Below, one piece after another: positions 27,366 to 38,178 of a DNA stretch of 64,000 bases. Position numbers and translations under genes: made by a program. Origin of the DNA: Planctomonas deserti (GTDB taxonomy: Bacteria; Actinomycetota; Actinomycetes; Actinomycetales; Microbacteriaceae); NCBI RefSeq assembly GCF_003067705.1, contig NZ_QANL01000002.1, positions 1 to 64,000 of the forward strand, read 5' to 3'. Every line of letters begins with the position of its first letter. The first letter of the stretch is position 1. Under the pieces are notes generated by a model. It saw nothing but the letters and a program-made list of their open reading frames with translations. It did not search any database and was not told the origin of the DNA.

Positions 27366-27806
27366 TCACGGCACGGGGCAGAACGAGGGGAGCAGGTCGG
27401 CGCTGGCGCCGGCCGGGCACGGGTCGAACGTGAAGATGACCAGCGTGCCGAGCAGAAGCAGCACGGCGGTCGACCCGGCCAGTGCGAACTTCAGAACCTT
27501 GTTGACGGTCGGGTTGGCCGCGTAGTCGTTGACGAGCGTGCGCATGCCGTTCGCGCCGTGGATGAGCGCCAGCCACAGCATGGCGAAGTCCCAGATCATC
27601 CAGAACGGGCTCGCGTACTTCCCCGCGACGAAGGCGAAGTCGATGGCCTTCACGCCCTCGCCGACCACGAGGTTCACGATCAGGTGGCCGAAGATCAGCA
27701 CGACGAGCAGCGCGCCCGACACGCGCATGTACAGCCAGCCCCACTTCTCCCAGTTGACGCCGCCGGTGCGGCGGGGAGCGCGCGGAGAATCGATGGTGAC
27801 CGACAT
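27366..27806 (-). CDS. sdhD: Succinate dehydrogenase membrane anchor SdhD
   Basis: 146 aa with three hydrophobic segments; the second ends in [13 protein letters not shown], the conserved anchor motif with the haem/quinone-side His. The tail has two Cys residues (FDPCPAG, SFCPVP). It starts 2 nt after the sdhC stop. Confidence 0.93.
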   Translation of the reverse strand: MSVTIDSPRAPRRTGGVNWEKWGWLYMRVSGALLVVLIFGHLIVNLVVGEGVKAIDFAFVAGKYASPFWMIWDFAMLWLALIHGANGMRTLVNDYAANPTVNKVLKFALAGSTAVLLLLGTLVIFTFDPCPAGASADLLPSFCPVP

Positions 27807-27808
27807 GA

Positions 27809-28231
27809 CTACACAGCCCCTTCGCTGAAGACGTTGATGAGGTGCCGCGGCGTGAAGCCGATCATCAGCACGAGCCAGACCCCGATCACGACGTAGAACA
27901 TCGCGCGGTGGTACTTCGTGCCGAGCTGCCAGAAGTCGATCAGGATGATCCGCAGGCCGTTGAGCGCGTGGAAGAGGATCGCGCCGACCAGGCCGAGCTC
28001 ACCGATGCCCATGATCGGGTTCTTGTACGTGCCGATGACGGCGTTGTAGGCCTCGGGGCTGACTCGAATCAGAGCCGTGTCGAGCAGGTGCACGAGGAGG
28101 AAGAAGTAGATGGCAACGCCGGTGATGCGGTGCAGTACCCAGGACCACATGCCCTCGCGGCCGCGGTAGAGAGTTCCCCCAGGAACGCGTCGCGGCTGTG
28201 CTGCACGGGTCCCTGTCGTCTTGACTGACAC
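27809..28231 (-). CDS. sdhC: Succinate dehydrogenase cytochrome b subunit
   Basis: 140 aa from GTG 28231, with AGGAGG 8 nt upstream. Three membrane segments; [22 protein letters not shown] and [13 protein letters not shown] are the family haem and quinone motifs. First gene of sdhCDAB. The promoter should lie in 28232-28320. Confidence 0.95.
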   Translation of the reverse strand: MSVKTTGTRAAQPRRVPGGTLYRGREGMWSWVLHRITGVAIYFFLLVHLLDTALIRVSPEAYNAVIGTYKNPIMGIGELGLVGAILFHALNGLRIILIDFWQLGTKYHRAMFYVVIGVWLVLMIGFTPRHLINVFSEGAV

Positions 28232-28469
28232 GAACTCACCCTCCTGATCGTCCGCGACGCCGTTATCGGCGGCCGCACGCACGGTGTGCAGAAATCAGTC
28301 TACGTCGCGTTAAGGGGAGCACCGTTCAGGGGGCAGGCGTTGGAGCCCGGGGTAATGCTGTTGGGGGGAAATGCCCAGGAAAGCGGTGCTCAGGAGGGAA
28401 AAACGGGGCGGTGGGAGGGGGCGTTTCGCCGGGTGGCCGGCCCGGCGGGGAGCCGGACCGGAAGCGGGA

Positions 28470-29609
28470 TCAGAGGGAGGCGGACGGCACGGCCTGGCGC
28501 CCGCGGATCGCGGCGGTGTAGTGGCCGACGAGCTCGTCGCAGAGCACGTCCCAGGTGCGGGTGCGCACCTTGCGACGGCCGGCCTCGCCCATCCGGCGGC
28601 GCAGCTCCGCGTCCTCGACCAGCGTCGCGACGCCTGCCCGGAGCTGGGCATCCGCGTCCGCCGGGTCGAACAGGAGCCCGTCGACGCCGTGCGCGACGAG
28701 GTCGATGGGGCCACCGGCGGCGGGTGCGACCACCGGCACCCCGCTCGCGTGCGCCTCCTGCAGCGTCTGCCCGAAGGTCTCCTCGGTGCCGGTGTGCACG
28801 AACAGGTCGAGCGCCGCGTACGCCTCGGCGAGATTCGTGCCCGACCGCTGGCCGAGCCAGGCGACCGGCATGCCGCGCAGGGAGCGCTCGAGGGTCGCCC
28901 GTGACGACCCCTCGCCGACGACCGCGATCGTGATGCCGCGGAGCCCGCGCAGCGCGGAGAGGCGCTCCAGCTGCTTCTCGGGGGCGAGTCGGCCGACGTA
29001 GCCCACGACGACCTCGCCGAAGGGGGAGAGCCGCTGGCGCAGCTCGGCGGTGCCCGGGGCGGTGCGCCGGTTGGGGGTGAACAGGGCGGTGTCGACGCCG
29101 CGTCCCCACCGCGCGAGCCGCTGCACGCCCGCGGCCTCGAGGTCGTGCATGGCGGCGCTCGACGGGACGAGGGTCAGGTCGGCGTTCTCGTGCGCCCGCC
29201 GCACCATGCGCCAGGCGAGTCCGGTCGCCGCGGAGAGGCCGTGCCGCGCGGCGTATCGCGCCACGTCGGTCTGGTAGACCGCGACGCTCGGCACGCCGAG
29301 CCGCCTGGCGGCCGCGATACCCTGCGCGCCGAGCAGGAACGGCGACGCGGCGTGCACGACGTCGGGGACGAAGTCGGAGAGGATGCCCTGCAGGGCCGGC
29401 GTCGGCAGTCCGACCGGGAACCGGCGGTAGGCGAGCGCGGGGACCTCGTGCACCGGGAAACCCAGGTACTTGGCGGGCGCTCCCGCCGACGGGGTGATCA
29501 CCAGGGCCTGGTGTCCCGACGCCCTCAGGTGATCGAGGACCCGGCAGACGCTCGTCGTGACGCCGTTGACGGTGGGAAGGAAGCTTTCCGTGATGACCGC
29601 TACTCGCAC
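28470..29609 (-). CDS. GT4 glycosyltransferase, MgtA-like mannosyltransferase
   Basis: 379 aa from GTG 29609. GT-B fold: N-terminal VITESFLPTVNGVTTSV, C-terminal GYVGRLAPEKQLERL and the nucleotide-sugar motif GTEETFGQTLQEAHASGVPVVA with the EX7E glutamates. Resembles actinobacterial GDP-mannose-dependent alpha-mannosyltransferases that extend mannolipids. -10 TAGCGT (29622-29617) lies 7 nt before the start. Divergent from the ManC gene that would supply GDP-mannose, which supports mannose as donor. A GC-rich hairpin region (about 28430-28465) follows the stop. Confidence 0.87.
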   Translation of the reverse strand: MRVAVITESFLPTVNGVTTSVCRVLDHLRASGHQALVITPSAGAPAKYLGFPVHEVPALAYRRFPVGLPTPALQGILSDFVPDVVHAASPFLLGAQGIAAARRLGVPSVAVYQTDVARYAARHGLSAATGLAWRMVRRAHENADLTLVPSSAAMHDLEAAGVQRLARWGRGVDTALFTPNRRTAPGTAELRQRLSPFGEVVVGYVGRLAPEKQLERLSALRGLRGITIAVVGEGSSRATLERSLRGMPVAWLGQRSGTNLAEAYAALDLFVHTGTEETFGQTLQEAHASGVPVVAPAAGGPIDLVAHGVDGLLFDPADADAQLRAGVATLVEDAELRRRMGEAGRRKVRTRTWDVLCDELVGHYTAAIRGRQAVPSASL

Positions 29610-29723
29610 GCTTCGAACGCTAGGCGCGCGGTGTTGCGCGCCGACGGCGGCGAGGTGAACCACGGCTGAACGGCCCGATGCGCCTTCGGGGTTCGAGCGC
29701 GGGTACGCCGCTATCGTGGGGCC
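29610..29723. promoter_or_regulatory. Divergent promoter region of the two mannose genes
   Basis: Minus-strand -10 TAGCGT at 29622-29617 and plus-strand -10 TATCGT at 29712-29717 point outward. Each sits 6-7 nt before its start codon and neither gene has a good ribosome site, so both are probably leaderless. Confidence 0.6.
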
Positions 29724-30845
29724 ATGTCCGACCCCAGCGCACCCATCGACCGTTTCTACAGCGTGATCCCGGCCGGTGGGGTGGGCTCGAGGCTGTGGCC
29801 GCTGTCCCGCGCCGACGCGCCGAAGTTCCTGCACGACCTCACGGGATCCGGCCAGACCCTGCTGCGGGACACCTGGGACCGGCTCGCCCCCATCTCGGGC
29901 GAGCAGCGGATCATGGTCGTGACGGGCCGCGCGCACCGCGCCGCCGTAGAGGCGCAGCTGCCCGAGCTCGCCGACCCGAACGTCGTGCTCGAGAGCGAGG
30001 GCCGGGAGTCCACGGCCGCCATCTGCCTCGCCGCCGCCATCCTGCAGCGGCGCGAGCCCGGCGTCATCATCGGCTCGTTCGCCGCCGACCACGTCATCCC
30101 CGACCACGAGCTGTTCGCCGCGGCCGTCGCGGAGGCGGTGCGGGCCGCGGAGGCCGGGTTCATCGCGACCATCGGCATCCGGCCGACCGAGCCCGCCATC
30201 GGCTTCGGCTACATCGAGACGGGCGAGCCGCTCGCGATCGACGGCGCCCCCTCCGCCCGCAGCGTGCGCAAGTTCGTGGAGAAGCCCAGCCTGCACACGG
30301 CGAAGAAGTACCTGGAGAGCGGCTCCTTCCTCTGGAACGCCGGCATGTTCATCGCCCGTGCGGACCGGCTGCTCGAGGAGCTCGGCAAGACCGAGCCGGA
30401 GATGCTCGCCGGGATCCTCGAGCTCGCCGAAGCCTGGGACACCCCGCGCCGCGGGGCGGTCGTCGACCGCATCTGGCCGAACCTGAAGAAGGTCGCGATC
30501 GACTACTCCATAGCGGAGCCCGCCGCGAAGGCCGGCGCGCTCGCCGTGATCCCTGGCCGCTTCCGCTGGGACGACGTCGGCGACTTCGCGTCGGTGCGCA
30601 AGATGCAGTCCGGCGGCCGCACGTCGGACCTCGTGATCCTCGGCGCCGACGCCCGCATCCTCTCCGACGCCTCGAGCGGCATCGTCGTCAGCCAGTCGAA
30701 GCGCGTGATCAGCCTGGTCGGCGTTAAGGACATCGTGGTGGTGGACACCCCGGACGCGCTCCTCGTCACCACGACGGCGAACGCCCAGCGCGTGAAGTCC
30801 GTGGTCGACGCGCTGAAGCTGAACGGCAGCGACGACGTCCTCTGA
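29724..30845 (+). CDS. manC: Mannose-1-phosphate guanylyltransferase
   Basis: 373 aa. Nucleotidyltransferase signature PAGGVGSRLWPLSR, then GSFAADHVI, GFGYIETGEP, FVEKP and FLWNAGMF, the ManC set. Makes GDP-mannose from mannose 1-phosphate and GTP in the cytosol. It lacks the C-terminal isomerase domain of bifunctional enzymes. Its product feeds the divergent GT4 enzyme and the polyprenol-phosphate mannose synthase at 20005-20793. Confidence 0.94.
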   Translation: MSDPSAPIDRFYSVIPAGGVGSRLWPLSRADAPKFLHDLTGSGQTLLRDTWDRLAPISGEQRIMVVTGRAHRAAVEAQLPELADPNVVLESEGRESTAAICLAAAILQRREPGVIIGSFAADHVIPDHELFAAAVAEAVRAAEAGFIATIGIRPTEPAIGFGYIETGEPLAIDGAPSARSVRKFVEKPSLHTAKKYLESGSFLWNAGMFIARADRLLEELGKTEPEMLAGILELAEAWDTPRRGAVVDRIWPNLKKVAIDYSIAEPAAKAGALAVIPGRFRWDDVGDFASVRKMQSGGRTSDLVILGADARILSDASSGIVVSQSKRVISLVGVKDIVVVDTPDALLVTTTANAQRVKSVVDALKLNGSDDVL

Positions 30846-30938
30846 CCACCGCGCCGGCACGCGGTGACGCGTTCCCGACCCCGCGGCTGATCCCCCTCCG
30901 CGCGGCTGACCCTCCTGTGCGCCTGCCCCTCCTGTGCC

Positions 30939-31001
30939 CCTGCCCAGGCAGCGGCATCCTGCCCAGGTAGAAGCTGGGCAGGATGCTCCTGCCTGGGCAG
31001 G
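30939..31001. repeat. CCTGCC(C/T)(A/G)GGCAGG palindromes, four copies
   Basis: Copies at 30939-30951, 30958-30970, about 30973-30983 (reverse) and 30988-31001. The middle two form a perfect 12-bp hairpin, CATCCTGCCCAG (30955-30966) with CTGGGCAGGATG (30974-30985). Same family as 6732-6765. Placed after manC and before the BMP promoter, so it could end the manC transcript. Confidence 0.85.
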
Positions 31002-31015
31002 GGAGGTAACGAACG

Positions 31016-31077
31016 GGTAACAACGGCCGCCGGGGTGTTCCCGGGATCGACGGGGCGGAGCCGCCGCTGGCTAATGT
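31016..31077 (+). promoter_or_regulatory. Promoter and upstream box of the first BMP gene
   Basis: Box GGTAACAACGGC at 31016-31027 and -10 TAATGT at 31072-31077, 6 nt before ATG 31084. A second GGTAAC is at 31005-31010. The box and its distance to the -10 are repeated exactly before the second BMP gene. Confidence 0.7.
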
Positions 31078-31083
31078 CCGAGC

Positions 31084-32193
31084 ATGCCTACTCCCGCTTA
31101 CCCTGTCTCCGGCCGGCCCTCGGCCCGTCGCGCCGCCCGCACGCGATCGGGCGCCGTCGCCCTCGCCTCCGCCCTCCTCCTCGCCGGCTGCGCGTCCGCG
31201 CCGGAGGATGAGCCCGCCGCGGGCGGGGACACCGCACCCGACTACTGCGCCCGCATGGTCACGAACTCCGGCGGCCTCGAGGACCGCTCGTTCAACCAGT
31301 CGAGCTGGGCCGGCCTCGAGCAGGCCCAGGAGGAGCTCGGGATCGAGGCCGAGGTCCTCGTCTCCACGAGCGAGGCCGACCTCGGGCCGAACGTCACCCA
31401 GGCGGTGGAGACCGGCTGCGACTTCGTGCTCACCGTCGGCTTCGAGCTCGCGACCGCGACCGAGGAGGCCGCCGCGGACAACCCCGACGTGCACTTCGCC
31501 ATCGTGGACGAGGTCGTCACCGCCGAGAACGTGAAGCCCATCGTGTTCGACACGGCGCAGGCCTCCTACCTCGCCGGATACCTCGCGGCCGGCGTCTCGA
31601 AGACGGGCAAGGTCGCCACCTTCGGCGGCGGCAACCAGCCCCCCGTGACCCTGTTCATGGACGGCTTCGTCGATGGCGTCGCGAAGTACAACGAGGTGCA
31701 CGGCACCGCGGTCCAGGCCCTCGGCTGGGACAAGGTCGCGCAGGACGGCACGTTCACCGGCGACTTCGAGGACGTGTCGAAGGGCAAGACGACCACGGAG
31801 AACCTCATCGACCAGGGCGCGGACGTGATCCTGCCGGTCGCCGGTCAGGTGGGTGAGGGCGCGGCCGCCGCGGTGCTCGAGTCCGGCTCCGCGTCGCTCA
31901 TCTGGGTCGACAACGACGGCTACGAGACGCTCCCGGAGGAGTACCGGCCGATCGTGCTCACCAGCGTGCTCAAGAACACCGGCGACGCCGTGGTCTCCAT
32001 CGTGTCCGACGACGTGGACGGCACGTTCGACAGCGAGCCGTTCGTCGGCACCCTCGAGAACGGCGGCGTCGACATCGCCGAGTTCCACGACCTGGCGGGC
32101 TCGGTTCCCGCGGAGCTGTCCGCCGAGATCGACGGCCTGCGCGACGACATCATCGCGGGTGAGATCACCGTGGAGTCGCCCTCTACCCCGTGA
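31084..32193 (+). CDS. BMP/PnrA-type nucleoside-binding lipoprotein 1
   Basis: 369 aa. Signal peptide with lipobox LLAGC at about residue 35, so a lipoprotein on the outer face of the membrane. The Bmp domain shows TNSGGLEDRSFNQSSWAGL, TVGFELATATEEAAADNP and IDQGADVILPVAG. Members such as PnrA and BmpA bind purine or other nucleosides for an ABC importer. ATG is preceded by -10 TAATGT at 6 nt, so leaderless. A close paralogue follows; uptake genes are downstream. Confidence 0.92.
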   Translation: MPTPAYPVSGRPSARRAARTRSGAVALASALLLAGCASAPEDEPAAGGDTAPDYCARMVTNSGGLEDRSFNQSSWAGLEQAQEELGIEAEVLVSTSEADLGPNVTQAVETGCDFVLTVGFELATATEEAAADNPDVHFAIVDEVVTAENVKPIVFDTAQASYLAGYLAAGVSKTGKVATFGGGNQPPVTLFMDGFVDGVAKYNEVHGTAVQALGWDKVAQDGTFTGDFEDVSKGKTTTENLIDQGADVILPVAGQVGEGAAAAVLESGSASLIWVDNDGYETLPEEYRPIVLTSVLKNTGDAVVSIVSDDVDGTFDSEPFVGTLENGGVDIAEFHDLAGSVPAELSAEIDGLRDDIIAGEITVESPSTP

Positions 32194-32235
32194 TCCACCC
32201 CGTGTGTCGCCCGCGTTTCCGGCAGTTCGCAAGTT

Positions 32236-32297
32236 GGTAACAACTGCGGCGAGGCGGCCCCCGCGCGTCGGGGGGCCGCGAGCCGTCTGGCTAGCAT
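32236..32297 (+). promoter_or_regulatory. Promoter and upstream box of the second BMP gene
   Basis: Box GGTAACAACTGC at 32236-32247 (inside GTTGGTAACAAC, an inverted GTTG/CAAC) and -10 TAGCAT at 32292-32297. The start-to-start distance of 56 bp is the same as in the first BMP promoter. Unlike that gene, this one has a leader of about 43 nt and a Shine-Dalgarno site. Confidence 0.7.
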
Positions 32298-32346
32298 GAA
32301 GGCACGTATGCCCGCGCTCGGTGCGGGCACCATCTTGGAGGACATC

Positions 32347-33432
32347 TTGACAATCACCACCCGTAAGGCCTCGCTCAGCGGCCTTGCCACCCTCGGCGTG
32401 GTCGCCCTGCTCGCCGGATGCGCCCAGGCGCCCGAGGAGAGCGACGGCGGCGCGGCGGCTCCCGCGGACAACGACTTCCTGCCCTGCATGGTGTCGGACT
32501 CCGGCGGGTTCAACGACGCCTCGTTCAACCAGCTCGGCAAGGCCGGCCTCGACGAGGCCGCGGAGGAGCTCGGCGTCGAGGCCAACGCGGTGCAGTCCGA
32601 CGCGGAGACCGACTTCGGCCCGAACCTCACCAACCTGGTGAACCAGGGCTGCAGCATCATCGTGACGGTGGGCTTCCTGCTCGCCGACGCGACCAAGGCC
32701 GCGGCCGAGGAGAACCCCGACGTCAACTTCGCCATCATCGACGACGCGTCCATCGACGCCGACAACGTCAAGCCCCTCACGTTCAACACCTCGGAGGCGG
32801 CCTTCCTCGCCGGCTACGCGGCGGCGAGCTACAGCAAGACGGGCACCGTCGGCACCTTCGGCGGCCTCCAGATCCCGACCGTCACCATCTTCATGGACGG
32901 CTTCGCGGACGGCGTCGCGTACTTCAACGAGCAGAAGGGCAAGGACGTCAAGGTCATCGGCTGGGACGTCGCGTCGCAGACCGGCTCCTTCACGGGTGGC
33001 TTCGCCCAGGGCGTCGAGGCGAAGACCGCCGCGCAGACCCTGATCGACCAGAACGCCGACGTGATCCTTCCCGTCGGTGGCCCGATCTTCCTGAGCGCCG
33101 GCGAGGCCATCCGCGACGCGGGTAAGGAGATCGCGCTGATCGGTGTCGACGCCGACGCGTACGAGACCGCGCCCGACCTGAAGGACCTGTTCCTCACGTC
33201 CATCCTCAAGGGCATCCAGGTCGGCGTCTCCGACGTCGTCTCTGCCGCCGGTGAGGGCGAGTTCTCCGCCGAGCCGTACGTCGGCACGCTCGAGAACGAC
33301 GGCGTCGGCCTCGCGCCGTTCCACGACTTCGAGTCGAAGGTGGACCCGGCGCTGAGCGGCGAGCTCGACACCATCAAGCAGGGGATCATCGCCGGTGACA
33401 TCACGGTGGAGTCCCCCTCCGCCCTGCAGTAG
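32347..33432 (+). CDS. BMP/PnrA-type nucleoside-binding lipoprotein 2
   Basis: 361 aa from TTG 32347, chosen because GGAGG (32337-32341) lies 5 nt upstream and because it gives a compact signal peptide ending at lipobox LLAGC. The Bmp domain parallels the preceding gene: SDSGGFNDASFNQLGKAGL, IDQNADVILPVGG, GTLENDGVGLAPFHDFE. Two adjacent paralogues may bind different nucleosides for the same importer. A long hairpin follows before the ATPase gene. Confidence 0.92.
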   Translation: MTITTRKASLSGLATLGVVALLAGCAQAPEESDGGAAAPADNDFLPCMVSDSGGFNDASFNQLGKAGLDEAAEELGVEANAVQSDAETDFGPNLTNLVNQGCSIIVTVGFLLADATKAAAEENPDVNFAIIDDASIDADNVKPLTFNTSEAAFLAGYAAASYSKTGTVGTFGGLQIPTVTIFMDGFADGVAYFNEQKGKDVKVIGWDVASQTGSFTGGFAQGVEAKTAAQTLIDQNADVILPVGGPIFLSAGEAIRDAGKEIALIGVDADAYETAPDLKDLFLTSILKGIQVGVSDVVSAAGEGEFSAEPYVGTLENDGVGLAPFHDFESKVDPALSGELDTIKQGIIAGDITVESPSALQ

Positions 33433-33441
33433 TACCCATCC

Positions 33442-33499
33442 GCGGCGTCCCGGACGCCGCACCGACGGGAGGGGGGCCAGCGCTGCTGGCTCCCCTCTC
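33442..33499 (+). terminator. Two hairpins after the second BMP gene
   Basis: A 9-bp palindrome at 33442-33460, then a 15-bp stem (33467-33481 with 33485-33499, loop GCT, two G-U pairs). They could stop or thin transcription so that lipoprotein exceeds importer. Three tandem CCGCCCTGGCCC copies lie at about 33529-33570 beyond them. Confidence 0.7.
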
Positions 33500-33624
33500 C
33501 GTTCGTCCGCCCTGTGACAACATCCTTCCGCCCTGGCCCTCTCCGCCCTGGCCCCCGCCCTGGCCCGCTCCTCCTCCCGCCGAGACGAATCGGCCGCCGG
33601 AGCCCGAGACATTAGATTGATCGC

Positions 33625-35159
33625 ATGAAACTCGAACTCCGAGGCATCACGAAGAGGTTCGGCGCCCTCGTCGCGAACGACCACATCGACCTCGTGGTCG
33701 AGCCGGGGGAGATCCACTGCCTGCTCGGTGAGAACGGCGCGGGCAAGTCGACCCTGATGAACGTGCTCTACGGCCTCTACCACGCCGAGGAGGGCGAGAT
33801 CCTGCTGGACGACGTCGTCCAGCACTTCGCCGGTCCGGGTGACGCCATGGCCGCGGGCATCGGCATGGTGCACCAGCACTTCATGCTCATCCCCGTGTTC
33901 ACCGTCGCCGAGAACGTGATGCTCGGCCACGAGGAGACCCGCTTCGGTGGCCGGCTCGACCTCGCCGGGGCCCGCGCGAAGGTGCGCGAGATCTCCGCCC
34001 GGTTCGGCTTCGACGTCGATCCCGACGCCCTCGTTGACGACCTGCCGGTCGGCGTGCAGCAGCGCGTCGAGATCATCAAGGCCCTGTCGCGCGACGCGAA
34101 GGTGCTCGTGTTCGACGAGCCGACAGCGGTGCTCACGCCGCAGGAGACCGACGAGCTGATGGCCATCATGCGCCAGCTCAAGGCCGGCGGCACGTCCATC
34201 GTCTTCATCACGCACAAGCTGCGCGAGGTGCGCGAGGTCGCGGACCGCATCACGGTGATCCGGCACGGCAAGGTGGTGGGCGAGGCCCAGCCGACCGCGA
34301 CGAACGCCGAGCTCGCCTCCCTCATGGTCGGCCGCGCCGTCGAGCTCACGGTGCAGAAGAGCCCGGCGCAGCCGGGCGACCGTGCCCTCGTCGTCGAGAA
34401 CCTGTCCGTGCTCGACGCGAACGGGCACCGGGTCGTCGACTCGGTGAGCCTCGACGTGCGGGCGGGCGAGATCCTCGCCATCGCCGGGGTGCAGGGCAAC
34501 GGCCAGACCGAGCTGACCGAGGCCATCCTCGGCCTCCAGCCGCACGTCACCGGCACCATCACGCTCGACGGCAGGAGCCTGCGCGGAGCGAGCGTGCGGG
34601 ACGTGCTCGACTCCGGCGTGGGCTTCGTGCCCGAGGACCGCAACGAGGACGGCCTCGTCGGCGCGTTCACCATCGCGGAGAACCTGATGCTCGACCGCAG
34701 CGAGGGCGCGCCCTTCGTGCGCGGCGGCACGCTGCAGCTCGGCGCCGTGCAGCGCTTCGCCGAGGAGAAGTCCGCCGAGTTCGACGTGCGCTCGCAGGGG
34801 GTCGGCACCCCCGTGGGCCGGCTGTCCGGCGGCAACCAGCAGAAGGTCGTGCTCGCCCGCGAGCTGAGCCGCGAGCTGCGCCTGTTCGTCGCCGCCCAGC
34901 CCACCCGCGGCATCGACGTCGGGTCCATCGAGTTCGTGCACAAGCGCATCGTTGCCACCCGCGACGAGGGCATCCCCGTCATCGTGGTGTCCACCGAGCT
35001 CGACGAGGTCGTCGCGCTCGCCGACCGCATCGCCGTCATGTACCGCGGCGGCATCGTCGGCATCGTTCCCGGCTCGACGTCGCGCGACGTGCTGGGACTC
35101 ATGATGGCGGGCGAGGCCCCCACCGATCACGCGGCGACCGCCGCCGAGGGAGTTGCCCG

Positions 35160-35163
<4 letters not shown>
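33625..35163 (+). CDS. Nucleoside ABC importer ATPase (two NBDs)
   Basis: 512 aa. First NBD: Walker A GENGAGKST, signature degraded to PVGVQQRVEI, Walker B VLVFDEPTAVLTPQE. Second NBD: degenerate Walker A GVQGNGQTEL, signature LSGGNQQKVV, and PTRGIDVGS. This pairing is typical of sugar/nucleoside ATPases of the RbsA/YufO type. -10 TAGATT (33613-33618) sits 6 nt before the ATG, so it has its own leaderless promoter. ATGA overlap with the first permease. Confidence 0.93.
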
Positions 35164-36463
<1,300 letters not shown>

Positions 36464-36467
<4 letters not shown>

Positions 36468-37747
36468 CCGCGACGAGCACCGCGCGACCCGTCGAGGCCG
36501 GCGCCGCCGACCGCGTCGCCGTCCGCAGCTACAAAGCCCCGATCGCCTACGGCATCTTCACGCTGATCGCCCTCGTGCTCTTCGTGGTCCTGGGCCGCGA
36601 CGGCACGTCGACCTTCGGTCTGTCCACGAACGCCGACCTCGTGCAGCTGGCGCCCGTCTCCCTGCCCACGCGGATTACCGGCATCGTCGTGACGGTCCTG
36701 CTCGCCGTGATTGCCGTGTTCGCGTTCACGCTGGCGCGGGCGGCGCGGCGGATCCCCCTCTGGCTCACCGTGGTGTTCGGCGTGCTCTTCCTCGTCGCGT
36801 TCCTGACCTGGGCCTCGGCGAACCAGACCATCCCCGTGCCCGGCCTGCTGATCGGAACCGTGAGCCTCAGCGCGCCGCTCATCTTCGGCGCGCTCGGCGG
36901 CGTGCTCTCCGAGCGCGTCGGCGTGGTCAACGTGGCGATCGAGGGTCAGCTGCTCGCCGGCGCATTCGTGTCGGCCATGGTCGCGTCGATCACGAACCAG
37001 CCGCTCATCGGCGTGCTCGCCGCCATGGTCGCGGGCATGCTCGTGTCGTTCGTGCTCGCGGCGTTCGCGATCAAGTACCTGGTCGACCAGGTGATCGTCG
37101 GCGTCGTGCTCAACGTGCTCGTCACCGGCCTCACGAGCTTCCTCTACGCGCAGGTGCTCGTGCCGAACTCGCAGGCGCTCAACTCGCCGCCGCGGTTCCC
37201 GCGCATCCCGATCCCGCTGCTCAGCGACATCCCGATCCTCGGGCCCGTGCTGTTCCGGCAGACGATCATCATCTACGTCATGTACGTGGCCGTCGCGCTC
37301 GTCTACTTTGGCCTGTTCCACACCCGCTGGGGTCTCCGGCTCCGCGCCGTGGGCGAGCACCCGACCGCCGCGGACACCGTCGGCATCAAAGTCGCCGCGA
37401 CCCGGTTCTGGAACGTCTCGCTCGCCGGGGCCATCGCGGGCATCGGCGGCGCCTTCTTCACGCTCGGCTCCGTCGGCTCCTTCAACAAGGAGATGACGGC
37501 GGGCGCCGGCTTCATCGCGCTCGCGGCCGTGATCTTCGGCCGGTGGGACCCGCTGCGCGCGACCCTCGCCGCGCTGCTGTTCGGCTTCGCCAGCAACCTG
37601 CAGAACGTGCTCGGCGTCATCGGCTCGCCGGTGCCCAGCGAGTTCATGCTGATGCTGCCCTACGTCGTGACGATCTTCGCCGTCGCAGGACTCGTCGGCC
37701 AGGTCCGCGGTCCCGCCGCGGCCGGCAAACCCTACGTGAAAGGCTGA
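36464..37747 (+). CDS. Nucleoside ABC importer permease 2
   Basis: 427 aa from GTG 36464. Extra hydrophobic segments at the N-terminus precede the conserved GVLSERVGVVNVAIEGQLLAGAF and LRLRAVGEHPTAADTVGIKV, the counterparts of permease 1. YufQ/NupC-like. With permease 1, the ATPase and the BMP lipoproteins it completes an importer feeding the enzymes downstream. Confidence 0.92.
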
Positions 37748-37749
37748 CC

Positions 37750-38178
37750 ATGTCAGAGCAACAGCCCCCCTCCTCGGGCGGCATCGACTGGGGCTCGCTC
37801 CGCGAGGCCGCCCTCAAGGCGATGGAGAAGGCGTACGTCCCCTACTCCAAGTTCCCCGTCGGCGTTGCGGCCATCGTCACGGACGGCCGGATCATCGCCG
37901 GCTGCAACGTGGAGAACGCCTCCTACGGCCTCACCCTCTGCGCCGAGTGCGCCCTCGTCTCGACGCTGCACCTGACCGGCGGCGGTCAGCTCGTCGCGTT
38001 CACCTGCGTGGACGGCGACGGCAACACGCTCATGCCCTGCGGGCGCTGCCGCCAGCTGCTGTTCGAGCACGCCGTCCCCGGCATGCTGCTCGAGACGGTC
38101 TCGGGCATCCGAACCATCGACGAGGTGCTGCCCGACGCGTTCGGCCCCCGCACCCTCTCCGCGTACGGGGAGAGGTAG
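37750..38178 (+). CDS. cdd: Cytidine deaminase
   Basis: 142 aa, 2 nt after the permease. Zinc and catalytic residues in LCAECAL (Cys, Glu) and MPCGRCRQ (two Cys), as in tetrameric Cdd. VPYSKFPVGVA is the substrate loop. Converts cytidine and deoxycytidine to uridine and deoxyuridine. Shares a base with the deoA start. Confidence 0.95.
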   Translation: MSEQQPPSSGGIDWGSLREAALKAMEKAYVPYSKFPVGVAAIVTDGRIIAGCNVENASYGLTLCAECALVSTLHLTGGGQLVAFTCVDGDGNTLMPCGRCRQLLFEHAVPGMLLETVSGIRTIDEVLPDAFGPRTLSAYGER

